Source of the DNA: Deltaproteobacteria bacterium
Lineage (GTDB): Bacteria; Myxococcota; Myxococcia; SLRQ01
Assembly: GCA_029210625.1 (NCBI GenBank)
Contig: JARGFU010000002.1
Span: 163,190 to 227,189, forward strand
DNA: 64,000 nucleotides
Reading direction: 5' to 3'
Below the pieces are notes generated by a model. That model did not search any database. It worked only from the letters and a program-made list of their open reading frames with translations, and was not told the origin of the DNA. Made by a program: the position numbers and the translations under genes. Numbering within the stretch: the first letter of the stretch is position 1; each line of letters starts with the position of its first letter. This document shows, in pieces, positions 56,014-64,000 of the stretch.

Positions 56014-57356
56014 GGTTCCCCTCCTCGGTCCTTCTGATAGAGGCCGTGCTTCTTGAGCAAATCGTAGAAGTACTTCCGGTTCAAGTGGGCTTCTCGCGCC
56101 GCCACGGCGATCTTCCCGCCGGCGCGCTCGAGCAGGCGCTCGAGGTACTCGCGCTCGAAGGCCTCGAGGAGCGACTCCTTCGCCTCCTTGAAGGGGCGCA
56201 GGTAGTCGGCCTCGCTGACCGTGCCGCCCTCGCGGGCGGCCGCGGCGGGGCCGCCCAGGGCCACGCCCTCGGCCTCCTGCAGGCCGAGGTAGCGCAGCCG
56301 GTCGAGGATGTTGCGCAGCTCGCGCAGGTTGCCAGGCCAGGTGTGGGCGCCGAGCTGCTCGCGCAGGGTAGGGGAGAGGCCCTCCCAGGCGCCGGCCTCC
56401 CCCAGGAAGCGATCGGCCAGCAGCGGCAGATCGTCGGTGCGATCGCGCAGGGGGGGCAGATCGACCCGCACCACGGCCAGGCGGAAGTAGAGATCCTCGC
56501 GGAACCTCCCCTCCTTCACCGAGACCTCGAGGTCCACCTTCGAGGCGGCGATCACCCGCAGGTCGAGCTTGCGGGGCTTGTGGCTGCCGAGGCGGCGGAC
56601 CTCTCGCTCCTCGAGGACCCGCAGCAGCTTGGGCTGGAGCTCGAGGGGCAGATCGTCGATCTCGTCGAGGAAGAGGGTGCCGCCGTCGGCCTCCTCGCAG
56701 GCGCCCGCCCGGGCGGCCACGGCGCCGGTGTAGGCGCCCTTCTCGGCGCCGAAGAGCTCGCCCTCGATGAGGGTGGGGCTCACCGCGCCGCAGTCGAAGA
56801 CCACGAAGGGGCCGTCCTTGCGATTGCCGTGGTCGTGCACCGCCCGCGCCGCGGCGCCCTTGCCGGTGCCGGTCTCGCCGGTGAGCAGGAGGGTCGCGTC
56901 GGTGGGGGCCACCCGCTCGAAGAGGCCGAAGATCTGCCGCATGACCAGGCTCCGCCCGACGAGCGACCCGAAGGTGGTGGCGTCGGAGGGGCCGACCTCG
57001 GCCGAGGCGTAGATCGGCTGGAAGAGCAGGACGACGTTGCCCACCTTGATGCGGGCGCCGATCCGCAGGAAGGCCTCGGTGATCCGGATCCCGTCGACGA
57101 AGGTGCCGTTGGTCGAGCCCAGGTCCTTGATGCGGTGGCCGCTCTCGGTGGGCTCGAGCACGCAGTGGCGGCGGGAGACCGCGGCGTCGGGCAGGGTCAG
57201 GTCAGCCGCCGGATCCTTGCCCAGGACCAGGGGGGCCTCGCCCACGGTGACCCGCTGGCCAGCCAGCGGGCCCTCCACCACCAGGAGGGTCAGCTCCCGC
57301 CTGCCGGCGACGGGCCGGCCGGTGGGGAGGACGTCCGTGCGATCGCCCGCGCTCAC
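56010..57356 (-). CDS. sigma-54 activator with N-terminal FHA domain
   Basis: 448 residues. The FHA domain (~20-115) shows LVLGKDPAADLTLPDAAVSRRHC and LGSTNGTFVDG, which bind phosphothreonine. The AAA+ domain has GETGTGKG (Walker A), GAYTGA (sigma-54 contact loop with Tyr) and FLDEID; a Fis-type helix-turn-helix (GKIAVAAREAHLNRKYFYDLL) ends it. Such proteins couple Ser/Thr kinase signalling to sigma-54 promoters in myxobacteria. The start is GTG at 57356, overlapping the previous stop (GTGA). No Ser/Thr kinase lies in the window. Being inside an envelope operon, it may sense the state of that machine. Confidence 0.9.
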   Translation of the reverse strand: MSAGDRTDVLPTGRPVAGRRELTLLVVEGPLAGQRVTVGEAPLVLGKDPAADLTLPDAAVSRRHCVLEPTESGHRIKDLGSTNGTFVDGIRITEAFLRIGARIKVGNVVLLFQPIYASAEVGPSDATTFGSLVGRSLVMRQIFGLFERVAPTDATLLLTGETGTGKGAAARAVHDHGNRKDGPFVVFDCGAVSPTLIEGELFGAEKGAYTGAVAARAGACEEADGGTLFLDEIDDLPLELQPKLLRVLEEREVRRLGSHKPRKLDLRVIAASKVDLEVSVKEGRFREDLYFRLAVVRVDLPPLRDRTDDLPLLADRFLGEAGAWEGLSPTLREQLGAHTWPGNLRELRNILDRLRYLGLQEAEGVALGGPAAAAREGGTVSEADYLRPFKEAKESLLEAFEREYLERLLERAGGKIAVAAREAHLNRKYFYDLLKKHGLYQKDRGGEP

Positions 57357-57946
57357 TTCGTGACCCAGAGAACCTCTCCGCGGCCGCCCAGCTTCACGAA
57401 CTCGGCGAAGGCCCTCCACCACTCGGCCTCGACCTTCTCCAGGGTCAGCTTCTCGGTCTCGAGCTCCTTGGCGATGCTCTCGATCTCGGCGCGGTAGCCC
57501 TTCACCCGCTCCTCGAGGGGCGCGAGCTCGTAGATGGCGATGTCGTGCCGCATGGCGGTCTCGGCCATGACCAGCTCCCACTTGGCCAGGGCGAGGTCGA
57601 ACTGGGTCTCGGCCTTGTCCCGCTCGAGCTCGGCGATGGTGAGGCGCTGGTCCGCCAGGGTGTCGATCGCCTTGCGGGCGGCCGCCGACTTCTGGGGCCA
57701 CTCCATCCAGGCGACCACCTCGTTCTTCCAGCGTCGGGTGTCGGCGTGGTGGGCGCGCATCTCGTCACGCCAGGCCCGGGCTACGATGATCTGATCGTCG
57801 GCGTCGGCCACCCAGCGGCGGGAGTCGGGAGGGAGGCGCTCGTCGAAGATCGAGAGGGCCTTCACCTGCTTGCCGCCGCAGGCGGCAGAGAGGGAGAGGG
57901 CGCCGAGGAGCGCGAGGGCGAGGAGGGTGGGGATTCTCGGCTTCAT
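57353..57946 (-). CDS. coiled-coil lipoprotein
   Basis: 197 residues with signal ending LSAAC. The mature protein is almost all helix, with heptad-like stretches (LADQRLTIAELERDKAETQFDL region and VKGYRAEIESIAKELETEKL). No enzyme motif. Directly after the TPR protein gene without a gap and overlapping the FHA gene by 4 bases. A periplasmic linker role is plausible given the neighbours. Confidence 0.78.
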   Translation of the reverse strand: MKPRIPTLLALALLGALSLSAACGGKQVKALSIFDERLPPDSRRWVADADDQIIVARAWRDEMRAHHADTRRWKNEVVAWMEWPQKSAAARKAIDTLADQRLTIAELERDKAETQFDLALAKWELVMAETAMRHDIAIYELAPLEERVKGYRAEIESIAKELETEKLTLEKVEAEWWRAFAEFVKLGGRGEVLWVTK

Positions 57947-60900
57947 CTAGAGCGCTCCTCCGCCACCGGCGCCGGGCAGCAGGCGGCCGCCACCGTCGCC
58001 CTCGGGGTACTTCTCCAGGGCCTTGGTGGCCGCGTCGGCCAGCCCGAGCTTGCGCAAGCCCATGGCGATGTTCTGCCGTCCCGCCTCCAGCCCGCCCTCG
58101 GCGGCCTGGGCGAAGGCCTCGAGCGCGCCGGTGCGGTCGCCGGTCATCCAGCTGGCGATGCCCAGGAGGTTGGTCTCGAGCGGACCGCCGCCGCTGGCCG
58201 CCGCCTTGGCGAAGACCAGCCGGGCCGCGTGGGGATCACCGCCGTCCAGCAGCCTGGTGCCCAGCTCGCGGAGGGCGTCCAGGTCCTCGGGGTTGCGGGA
58301 GAGGGTGAGCCGCAGCTCCTCCAGGCCGGGGATCTGGGGCGCGGTGCGCTCCACCAGCGGCTCGGAGGGGACGGTGGGGGTCTTGGGCAGGTCGCCCGAG
58401 AGGCACCAGCGGATGGCGACGTTGAAGACGTGCCCGGCCCAGGCCTGCTCGGCGCAGGCGGCGACCGCCTGGTCGGCCTGGGCGCTCATCTCCTTCGAGC
58501 GGCTCTCGAAGGCGCCCTTCACCTGGGCGACATCCTCCGCCGAGAGGCCCTCGGGGATGGTCATCCGGGAGAAGCGCTCGGAGGTCGTCCGCGCCATGTG
58601 GGCGTAGCGAGAGAGGGCGACCGCGGTGTAGACCGGCGAGCCCTGGCGGGCGGCGTTGAGGTAGCTCTGCTCGGTGACCTCGACCAGGGCGATGAACTCC
58701 TGGATGCCCATGACGTCGCCGGCGGGCTCGTAGGAGACCAGCGCGGCGTTGAGCACCTCCGCCATCCCGTAGTGAGCCCGGGCGATGGCCTCGCCCGAGG
58801 CCCCGCTGGTGGCGTCGAGGACGCCGGCGAGGGAGCCCTCAGCCTCGTCGACCTTGCCCAGCGCCAGCTGCGCCAGGCCCAGGCGGGCGAGCACCTCGGG
58901 GCCGGCGTCGGCGCCGAGCTTCGAGAGGCGATCGACGATCTCCTTGGCGTCACCCTTCTTCTCGAGCAGGATGGCCAGGGCCGAGGCGGGGCCCTCCCGG
59001 GCCGGGCCGTCGGCGGCCTTCAGGGCCTCCTCGTAGTAGGCCTCGGCGGCCCTCAGATCGGCCAGCTCCTCCTTGAGGGCGCCGGCGGCGGTCATCAGCT
59101 GCACCTTGTCCTGCGGGTTCGCGTCCGCGGCCTTGCGGAAGAACTCGATGGACTTGTCGTACTCGTAGCGGGCCGCGGCGGTGCGAGCGAGGGTGGAGAG
59201 CACGCCCGGGAGCTGCTCGCTCTTGGCGTACTTCTGGCCCAGCTCGTCGCCGAGGCGGTAGAGGGCGTCGCTGTCGCCGGCGGCGCGCGCGGCCACGAAG
59301 GTGTTGAGGAGGGCGCGCTCACCCAGGTCGGTGCCCTCGTAGCGGGCGGCGAACTTCTCGAGCTCCACCAGCCCGCCGCCCTCGTCGCCGGCGGCCTTCA
59401 GCGAGAGCTCGTCGAGGCGCCGCTGCTCGGCGGCGACGACGATGGGCTTGATCTCGCCCTGCAGGGCGGCGTCGGCCGGGCTGCCCTCGGCCAGGAAGCG
59501 GTGGCCAGCGGCCATCAGCCCCTCGAAGTCGTTGATGGTGTTGAACGAGTCGAGGACCATGTGCACCGAGGCGCGCGCCTCGACCGTGCCCGGGTACTCG
59601 TAGGCCACGGCGTTGAGCAGATCGATGGCCTCGCGGTGGCGGCCCTCGTCGTAGAGGGTCTTGGCGATGGCGAACTTCACCTTCCGGGCGCGATCGGGGG
59701 TCGTCTCGTGGCCGAGCAGCTCGGTGCCGGCGCGGCGCAGTCCCGAGCGGGCGACCACCCGCTGCACGTGGGTCTGCTCGCTGGCCTTCTCCAGGGAGGT
59801 CTGCAGCTGCACCACCGCGTCGTAGAGGGCGTCGGCCTGCTCTGCGGGCTCCTGGATGCCGGTGGCGGCCTCGATGTAGCGGCGGCCGGCGGTGAGGGGG
59901 CGGCCGAGCTCGGCCTGCATGTCCGCCAGGTTCAGGAGCATCTCCGGGCGGTGCTCGGTGTGGGGGAAGGCGTCGAGGTAGGCGGTGTAGGCCCGGGCGA
60001 CCTGGTTCTTGAAGGCCCGGGTCGAGCGCTTGCGCAGGGCGCGCTTCTGGGCGCGGGTGGCGAGGTCCCGGGCGTAGGCCTCGAACTCCTCGAGGAGGCG
60101 ATCCCGCGACTCGGCGCTGCGCCCCGGCCGGTGGGCGCCGCGGATGGCGACGCGGGTGAGCAGGCGGATGTCGTCGCCGATCTCGTGGAAGCGGCGCGAG
60201 CGCTTCAGGGCGCCGTAGAGCATCCGGCCGTCGTCGAGGCGATCCTCGGTGTCCGGGGCCAGGGAGAGGAGCTCCCGGCCCACCTCCATCGCGCCCACCG
60301 ACTGGTTCATGATGCTGTAGCGGGCCGCCAGCTTCTCCAGGGCGGCGATGTAGGCGTCCCGGTTGAAGGCCAGCTTGCGCACGTAGTCGACGGCCTGGTC
60401 GGGCTTCCGCTCGCGGCTGTAGCAGTAGGTGAGATCGACCAGCGCCTCGCGGCGGACGTCGATGTCCTGGTCCGAGACCTTGCCCGAGGACTGGGTCTTC
60501 TCGGAGTAGGTCCGGGCAGCGGCGATGGCCCGCTCGAAGGCGTCGAGGGCCTTCTTGCAGTCGCCCTCGTTCACGTGCACCCAGGCCAGCTTGTAGAGCG
60601 CCAGGCCGGTGACCTTCCCCGCCTCGCCGGCGAGGATCTTGGCGTAGTACTCGGAGGCCTTGGGCAGCTCGTTCTTGTCGAAGTAGTAGTCGCCCATCAC
60701 CAGCCGCGCCTCGCCGGCCAGGGGGTGCGTCGGGTGCTTGTCGCCCAGCTCGTCCAGGGCCTTCTGCATCTCCTCGTACTCGCCCAGCTCGCGGTACTCG
60801 TGGCCGATGTTGAAGAGGATGCGGGGGGCCAGGGGGGTCTTGGGGAAGCGGCGCAGCACCATGCGGTAGGTGCTGATGGCCTGCTCCTTGAGCAGCCGCA

Positions 60901-61207
60901 CCTGCGGCACGTGGAGGGCCTTGGTGCTGCGCTGCTCGCGCTCGTAGGCGACCCGGTAGTGGTACTTCGCCTCCTCGGAGGTCAGCTCGGCGAGGCGGAC
61001 GTAGAGCTCGGGGAGGTAGGGCGCGCCCTGGGAGAGGGAGATGGTGCGCCGGGTCTCCATCAGGGCGTGGCGCACCTTGGTGATGCGCACCCGCAGCTGC
61101 TCGACGTAGGGCGGATCGCGCACCTCCTTCTTCGCGGTGGTGCAGCCCGGGCCGACGATCAGCGGGACGAGGAGGGCGAGCAGGGCGAAGGGCGTCAGTC
61201 GATGCAT
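57947..61207 (-). CDS. large TPR lipoprotein
   Basis: 1086 residues with signal ending IVGPGC. Many tetratricopeptide-type helix pairs through the length, for example ILFNIGHEYRELGEYEEMQK near 150 and LYKLAWVHVNEGDCKKALDA near 203, and a C-terminal set before a Gly-rich end (GAGGGG). Such proteins scaffold envelope complexes; the size and the AgmX-type neighbour recall TPR components of gliding-motility clusters, but I cannot assign a specific subunit. The start overlaps the preceding TPR gene by 13 bases. Confidence 0.82.
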   Translation of the reverse strand: MHRLTPFALLALLVPLIVGPGCTTAKKEVRDPPYVEQLRVRITKVRHALMETRRTISLSQGAPYLPELYVRLAELTSEEAKYHYRVAYEREQRSTKALHVPQVRLLKEQAISTYRMVLRRFPKTPLAPRILFNIGHEYRELGEYEEMQKALDELGDKHPTHPLAGEARLVMGDYYFDKNELPKASEYYAKILAGEAGKVTGLALYKLAWVHVNEGDCKKALDAFERAIAAARTYSEKTQSSGKVSDQDIDVRREALVDLTYCYSRERKPDQAVDYVRKLAFNRDAYIAALEKLAARYSIMNQSVGAMEVGRELLSLAPDTEDRLDDGRMLYGALKRSRRFHEIGDDIRLLTRVAIRGAHRPGRSAESRDRLLEEFEAYARDLATRAQKRALRKRSTRAFKNQVARAYTAYLDAFPHTEHRPEMLLNLADMQAELGRPLTAGRRYIEAATGIQEPAEQADALYDAVVQLQTSLEKASEQTHVQRVVARSGLRRAGTELLGHETTPDRARKVKFAIAKTLYDEGRHREAIDLLNAVAYEYPGTVEARASVHMVLDSFNTINDFEGLMAAGHRFLAEGSPADAALQGEIKPIVVAAEQRRLDELSLKAAGDEGGGLVELEKFAARYEGTDLGERALLNTFVAARAAGDSDALYRLGDELGQKYAKSEQLPGVLSTLARTAAARYEYDKSIEFFRKAADANPQDKVQLMTAAGALKEELADLRAAEAYYEEALKAADGPAREGPASALAILLEKKGDAKEIVDRLSKLGADAGPEVLARLGLAQLALGKVDEAEGSLAGVLDATSGASGEAIARAHYGMAEVLNAALVSYEPAGDVMGIQEFIALVEVTEQSYLNAARQGSPVYTAVALSRYAHMARTTSERFSRMTIPEGLSAEDVAQVKGAFESRSKEMSAQADQAVAACAEQAWAGHVFNVAIRWCLSGDLPKTPTVPSEPLVERTAPQIPGLEELRLTLSRNPEDLDALRELGTRLLDGGDPHAARLVFAKAAASGGGPLETNLLGIASWMTGDRTGALEAFAQAAEGGLEAGRQNIAMGLRKLGLADAATKALEKYPEGDGGGRLLPGAGGGGAL

Positions 61208-62640
61208 CGGTCCTCCGCGTAGACGACGAAGTCATCGAGCTCGTCGGTCCAGAACTCGCCCTCGAAGCGGTAGAAGACCTGGTCGCCGCCGGTGGGGATC
61301 TCGACCGCGGTGGCCTCGGTGGCGCCCTCGGGAGGGCGGCGGCCGCGCAGGAGGGCGACGCCGAGCTCGTGGAGGATGAGGCGCACCCCCTCCTCGGCCT
61401 GCAGCAGGGCGTCGGCGAGCTCGTCGACCTCGAGGGCCATCATCTCCGCCTCCCGCCGCTTCGCCTCGGCGATGCCGGCGTCGTAGATCTTGTGCAGCTC
61501 GTTGGCGAGGCCGGCGCCGATGGTGCCCTGGACCAGGGCGATCCGCCCCTTCTCCTCCTCCAGCCGCTTCCGGTAGAGGGCGATCTTGCGGGTCAGGCCG
61601 CGCTCGGCCGCGGCGGCCTGCAACACCTTGGACTGGCCGAGGGGCACGCCGCTGTAGATGTCACCCACCGCGTCGCCGTGGCGCTGCGCCAGGCGGATGG
61701 CCGCGTTGCGGGCGGGGCCGAACTGGCAGAGCCGGCGCAGGCAGAGGGCCTCGAGGAGGAAGCGCTCGGGGGCGATGAGGTCGGCGTAGACCGGCGCGTC
61801 GAGGGCGTAGAGCAGGCCGAGCGCCCGCCGCGAGTCACCCTCGTAGTAGTGGGCCCAGGCCATCTCCAGGAGCAGCTCGGGGTCGCCCGGGGCCATCTCG
61901 CGGATGATCTGGTAGTGCTCGAGGGCGTCGTCGTACTTGCCGTTCTCGAAGTGGAGGCGCGCGAGCGAGCGGTGGACGTCGGCCTTCAGCGCCTCGTCCA
62001 GGGCATCGAGCTCGAGGATGGCCTCGAAGGCCTCGGCGGCCTCCTTCAGCTTGCCCTTCTTCACCAGCTCGACCGCCCGCACGTACTTCATCCGGGCGAA
62101 GTAGATGCTGCTCTCGGGGATGCGCGAGAAGCGATCCGAGGCCCAGTGATCGAGGTCGTTGCGGATCGAGGCGACCCCCTGGTGGAAGTCCACGAAGGCC
62201 TGGATGTCGGGCGGCAGCTCCGAGAGCTCGGCCGAGCCGAGGAAGCCGTTGATCAGGACCTCCTCGTCGTGGGGACCGCCGAGGATGATCCGCTCGAGGC
62301 CGCGCACGGCCTCGGGGAGGAGGGTGACGTCCCGGCGGGCCTGGGCGATCTCGAGGTACCAGAGAGAGGCGGCGTAGCTGAAGCCCATGCTCTCGGCCGC
62401 GCGGGCCATGAGGCGGACGGCCCGGTCGTAGCGCGGGTCGTCCTCGGTGGCCCCCGAGAGGTAGGCCCAGGTGGCCCGGGCCGCGGCCTCGGGCCGGCGC
62501 GACTGGCCGACCTCGACGGCGACCGCGAAGGCCGCCTCGCGGTCCCCCGGCTTCAGCGTCGTGCTGCAGCCCGCCGCGAGTACGATCGCGACGAGGCCTG
62601 CGGCACTAGATCGACATCCCAAGACCAATCCAGAGCTCAT
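61195..62640 (-). CDS. TPR lipoprotein
   Basis: 481 residues with signal ending VLAAGC. TPR-like pairs run from ~70 to ~290 (YVRAVELVKKGKLKEAAEAFEAIL; SLARLHFENGKYDDALEHYQII), followed by a long coiled coil (RKRLEEEKGRIALVQ; LADALLQAEEGVRLI) and a short C-terminal domain (VFYRFEGEFWTDELDDF). The start at 62640 lies inside the beta-barrel gene, overlapping it by 35 bases, so translation is likely coupled. Envelope assembly factor is the best guess. Confidence 0.82.
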   Translation of the reverse strand: MSSGLVLGCRSSAAGLVAIVLAAGCSTTLKPGDREAAFAVAVEVGQSRRPEAAARATWAYLSGATEDDPRYDRAVRLMARAAESMGFSYAASLWYLEIAQARRDVTLLPEAVRGLERIILGGPHDEEVLINGFLGSAELSELPPDIQAFVDFHQGVASIRNDLDHWASDRFSRIPESSIYFARMKYVRAVELVKKGKLKEAAEAFEAILELDALDEALKADVHRSLARLHFENGKYDDALEHYQIIREMAPGDPELLLEMAWAHYYEGDSRRALGLLYALDAPVYADLIAPERFLLEALCLRRLCQFGPARNAAIRLAQRHGDAVGDIYSGVPLGQSKVLQAAAAERGLTRKIALYRKRLEEEKGRIALVQGTIGAGLANELHKIYDAGIAEAKRREAEMMALEVDELADALLQAEEGVRLILHELGVALLRGRRPPEGATEATAVEIPTGGDQVFYRFEGEFWTDELDDFVVYAEDRCID

Positions 62641-63208
62641 TTTGGAAGTCCGAGAGAGTGAAGAAGGCCATGTCGCGGATATCGATCCGGAAGGAGAGTA
62701 GCTCGGAGGCGTAGAGCCTGACCCCGATCCCCACCTCGGCGACCGGGCGGAAGGAGCGGGTCAGGCGGCCGAGGCCACCACCCGCCGAGAGGTACATCTC
62801 GCCATACATCAGCGACTTGTTGAGGGCGGCGCCCTTCCAGTAGAGCGGCTTGAAGAGGAAGTTGCTGGTGGCGTACCACTCGACCCGCTCGAAGGGGGTG
62901 GGGCGCACGTCGAGGGCCTCGAGGTCCTTCACCAGGTGGGTGTCCACCCCGAAGGAGTAGGCCGCCTGCACCACCTCCCAGCCGATCAGCTCGGAGAAGT
63001 GGAAGGAGTAGGAGGCTCCGGCGGTGATGCCCTTGGTGAAGGCGTCCATCGGCAGCACGCCCACCTGGAGGCCGAACTCGTGGCGGTGGTTGTGAGTCCG
63101 GTTCTGGACCGCCAGGGTGCTCAGGCCGGAGGCCGGGCCATCGGCGCGCGCGGAGACGCCAGGAAGCAGCACGACCGCGACGGCGACCGCTGCGAGCAGG
63201 TTTCGCAT
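62606..63208 (-). CDS. outer-membrane beta-barrel domain protein
   Basis: 200 residues with signal peptide (VAVAVVLLPGVSARA). Alternating hydrophobic strands (HEFGLQVGVLPMDAF, GASYSFHFSELIGWEV, MYLSAGGGLGRL) and a final strand ELWIGLGMSI suggest a small barrel of the kind found widely in Myxococcota beside AgmX/PglI-type proteins. The minus-strand upstream gene is the AgmX-like one, 39 bases away. Upstream TTTTTTAG is A/T-rich and lacks a clear Shine-Dalgarno. Confidence 0.82.
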   Translation of the reverse strand: MRNLLAAVAVAVVLLPGVSARADGPASGLSTLAVQNRTHNHRHEFGLQVGVLPMDAFTKGITAGASYSFHFSELIGWEVVQAAYSFGVDTHLVKDLEALDVRPTPFERVEWYATSNFLFKPLYWKGAALNKSLMYGEMYLSAGGGLGRLTRSFRPVAEVGIGVRLYASELLSFRIDIRDMAFFTLSDFQNELWIGLGMSI

Positions 63209-63247
63209 GGTTCTAAAAAACCTCGATGTCTGGCGAAGTCAGCCGTG

Positions 63248-64000
63248 TCAGGAGGACACGCTGCGGAACATGAAGGGGTAGGCGATGACCACCTCACCTC
63301 CCCGAGGTTTCGGGAACTTCATACCGCGGATGACCCGAAGGATGCACTGCGACACCTGAGCGTTGCCCATCGTGCTGGACTTCTCCCGTGCGCTGCCGAC
63401 GCTGCCGGAGGTGCGCACGGTCCACTCGAAGGTGATCTTGCCGGAGAGGGTGGGGTGCTTGGTCAGGGCCTTCTCGTAGCAGCCCTGGATGACGCCCATC
63501 TTGCTGTTGATGACCTGCAGCACCTCTTCGCGAGAGAGCTGGCCGGTGACCTTCGCCAGGGCCCGGACGCTGGAGACGCTGCCGCGGACCTTGCCGCGGC
63601 CCCGGCCCTTGAGCTTGCCCACGCCGCTGCCGGCCACCTCGGTGCCACCGAGGGTTCCCACCTCGGTGCTGCCGCCCTTCGCGAGGTTCACCCCGCCGCC
63701 CGGCAGCCCCGAGAGGGTGCCGGCGATCTTCATCGCGCTGGAGGAGCCGCCGCCCTTGATCGCGTCGATGTTGGACACGACCTCCTTGAGGGTCGTGCCC
63801 TCGCCCTGCACCGGAGACTTCAGGGCGTTCAGGATCGACTTGGCGCCGCCGCCCCCCGGAGCCTGCTTGAGGCGCTTCTGCAGCCGCTGACGCAGGCGCT
63901 TGGGGATCTTGGCCTTGGCCTCGGTGGGGTCCTGCTTGGGCTCCTTCTTCTTGACCAGCTTCTTCTTGGGCTTCTTCTTCTTGGGTTTCTTCTTCTTGGG
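63248..64000 (-). CDS. AgmX/PglI C-terminal domain protein, cut by window end
   Basis: The frame is open to base 64000, so the N-terminus is outside; 250 residues are visible. First comes a Lys/Pro-rich stretch made of PKKKK-type units (15-base DNA repeats, about 63955-64000), then KIPKRLRQRLQKRLK and a Gly/Ser-rich linker (GGSSSAMKIAGTLSG), typical of a periplasm-spanning TonB-like arm. The C-terminal domain (~150-250) is AgmX/PglI-type: VINSKMGVIQGCYEKAL, GKITFEWTVRTSGSVG and QCILRVIRGMKFP with two Cys. In Myxococcus such proteins act in adventurous gliding or related envelope machines. An internal ATG exists at 63811 but the frame upstream is coding-like. Confidence 0.9.
   Translation of the reverse strand, partial: PKKKKPKKKKPKKKLVKKKEPKQDPTEAKAKIPKRLRQRLQKRLKQAPGGGGAKSILNALKSPVQGEGTTLKEVVSNIDAIKGGGSSSAMKIAGTLSGLPGGGVNLAKGGSTEVGTLGGTEVAGSGVGKLKGRGRGKVRGSVSSVRALAKVTGQLSREEVLQVINSKMGVIQGCYEKALTKHPTLSGKITFEWTVRTSGSVGSAREKSSTMGNAQVSQCILRVIRGMKFPKPRGGEVVIAYPFMFRSVSS

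Noticed and set aside
57545..61222. 1225-codon open frame on the plus strand
   Set aside because: It is the mirror of the TPR lipoprotein gene; composition is Gly/Val/Leu/His-rich low complexity, typical of antisense frames in high-GC DNA, and it has no motif.
63955..64000. Lys/Pro-rich repeat at the window end as a sequence error or frameshift
   Set aside because: The frame stays open through it, and such Lys/Pro linkers are normal in TonB-like proteins.

Overview
The window comes from a high-GC, dense genome that looks like a member of the Myxococcota (former Deltaproteobacteria). The signs are an AgmX/PglI-type TonB-like C-terminal domain, a probable MYXO-CTERM sorting tail, many lipoproteins with Asp-Gly-rich or Cys-rich repeats, and a high density of signalling proteins (two sigma-54 activators, PilZ, FHA, degenerate GGDEF, partner-switching proteins). 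Nearly all the sequence is coding, genes often overlap by 1-4 bases, and no stretch above 300 bases lacks a gene or tRNA. I saw no rRNA, insertion sequence or CRISPR array.

Layout. 0-5.3 kb: proteostasis operon tig (5' end cut off)-clpP-clpX-lon, closed by a hairpin terminator. 5.4-18.1 kb: prolyl oligopeptidase; a phospholipase-D-like lipoprotein behind a near-consensus sigma-54 promoter; a THUMP-type RNA methyltransferase coupled to an M19 dipeptidase; an M18 aminopeptidase; a Cys-rich lipoprotein; an agmatine-to-putrescine gene pair; and a large Cys-repeat lipoprotein. 18.2-24.8 kb: an inositol-phosphatase-fold enzyme, an unknown exported protein, a large protein with a class III nucleotide cyclase-like domain, argC-argB and an acyltransferase.

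24.9-37.2 kb is the most unusual part. A PilZ/pseudo-receiver/AAA+/Fis sigma-54 activator is divergent from a nine-gene unit that has its own -24/-12 promoter. The unit encodes a flavoprotein, a thiolase-fold protein that appears to lack the catalytic Cys, a partner-switching set (two SiaC/STAS-like proteins around a HATPase, then a membrane PP2C phosphatase), a small exported protein, a PilZ protein with a possible acyltransferase domain, and an E1/ThiF-nitroreductase fusion. Seven of the eight junctions overlap by 1-4 bases. I read it as a sigma-54-controlled lipid or small-molecule pathway with built-in phospho-switch and c-di-GMP control; the product is unknown.

37.2-44.2 kb: an unknown exported protein, a lipoprotein, then a toxin-antitoxin island (hipBA, a membrane orphan, abiEi-abiEii) ending at a tRNA-Asp/tRNA-Val pair. 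44.3-49.6 kb: two coupled REC-GGDEF proteins with degenerate GGDEF motifs, secreted proteins, tRNA-Ala and a small ferredoxin. 49.6-55.4 kb: a surface protein with repeated beta-sandwich domains, its partner lipoprotein and a Kelch lipoprotein. 55.5-64 kb: a tightly packed minus-strand envelope operon (AgmX-like protein cut by the window end, beta-barrel, two TPR lipoproteins, coiled-coil lipoprotein, FHA-type sigma-54 activator, small lipoprotein).
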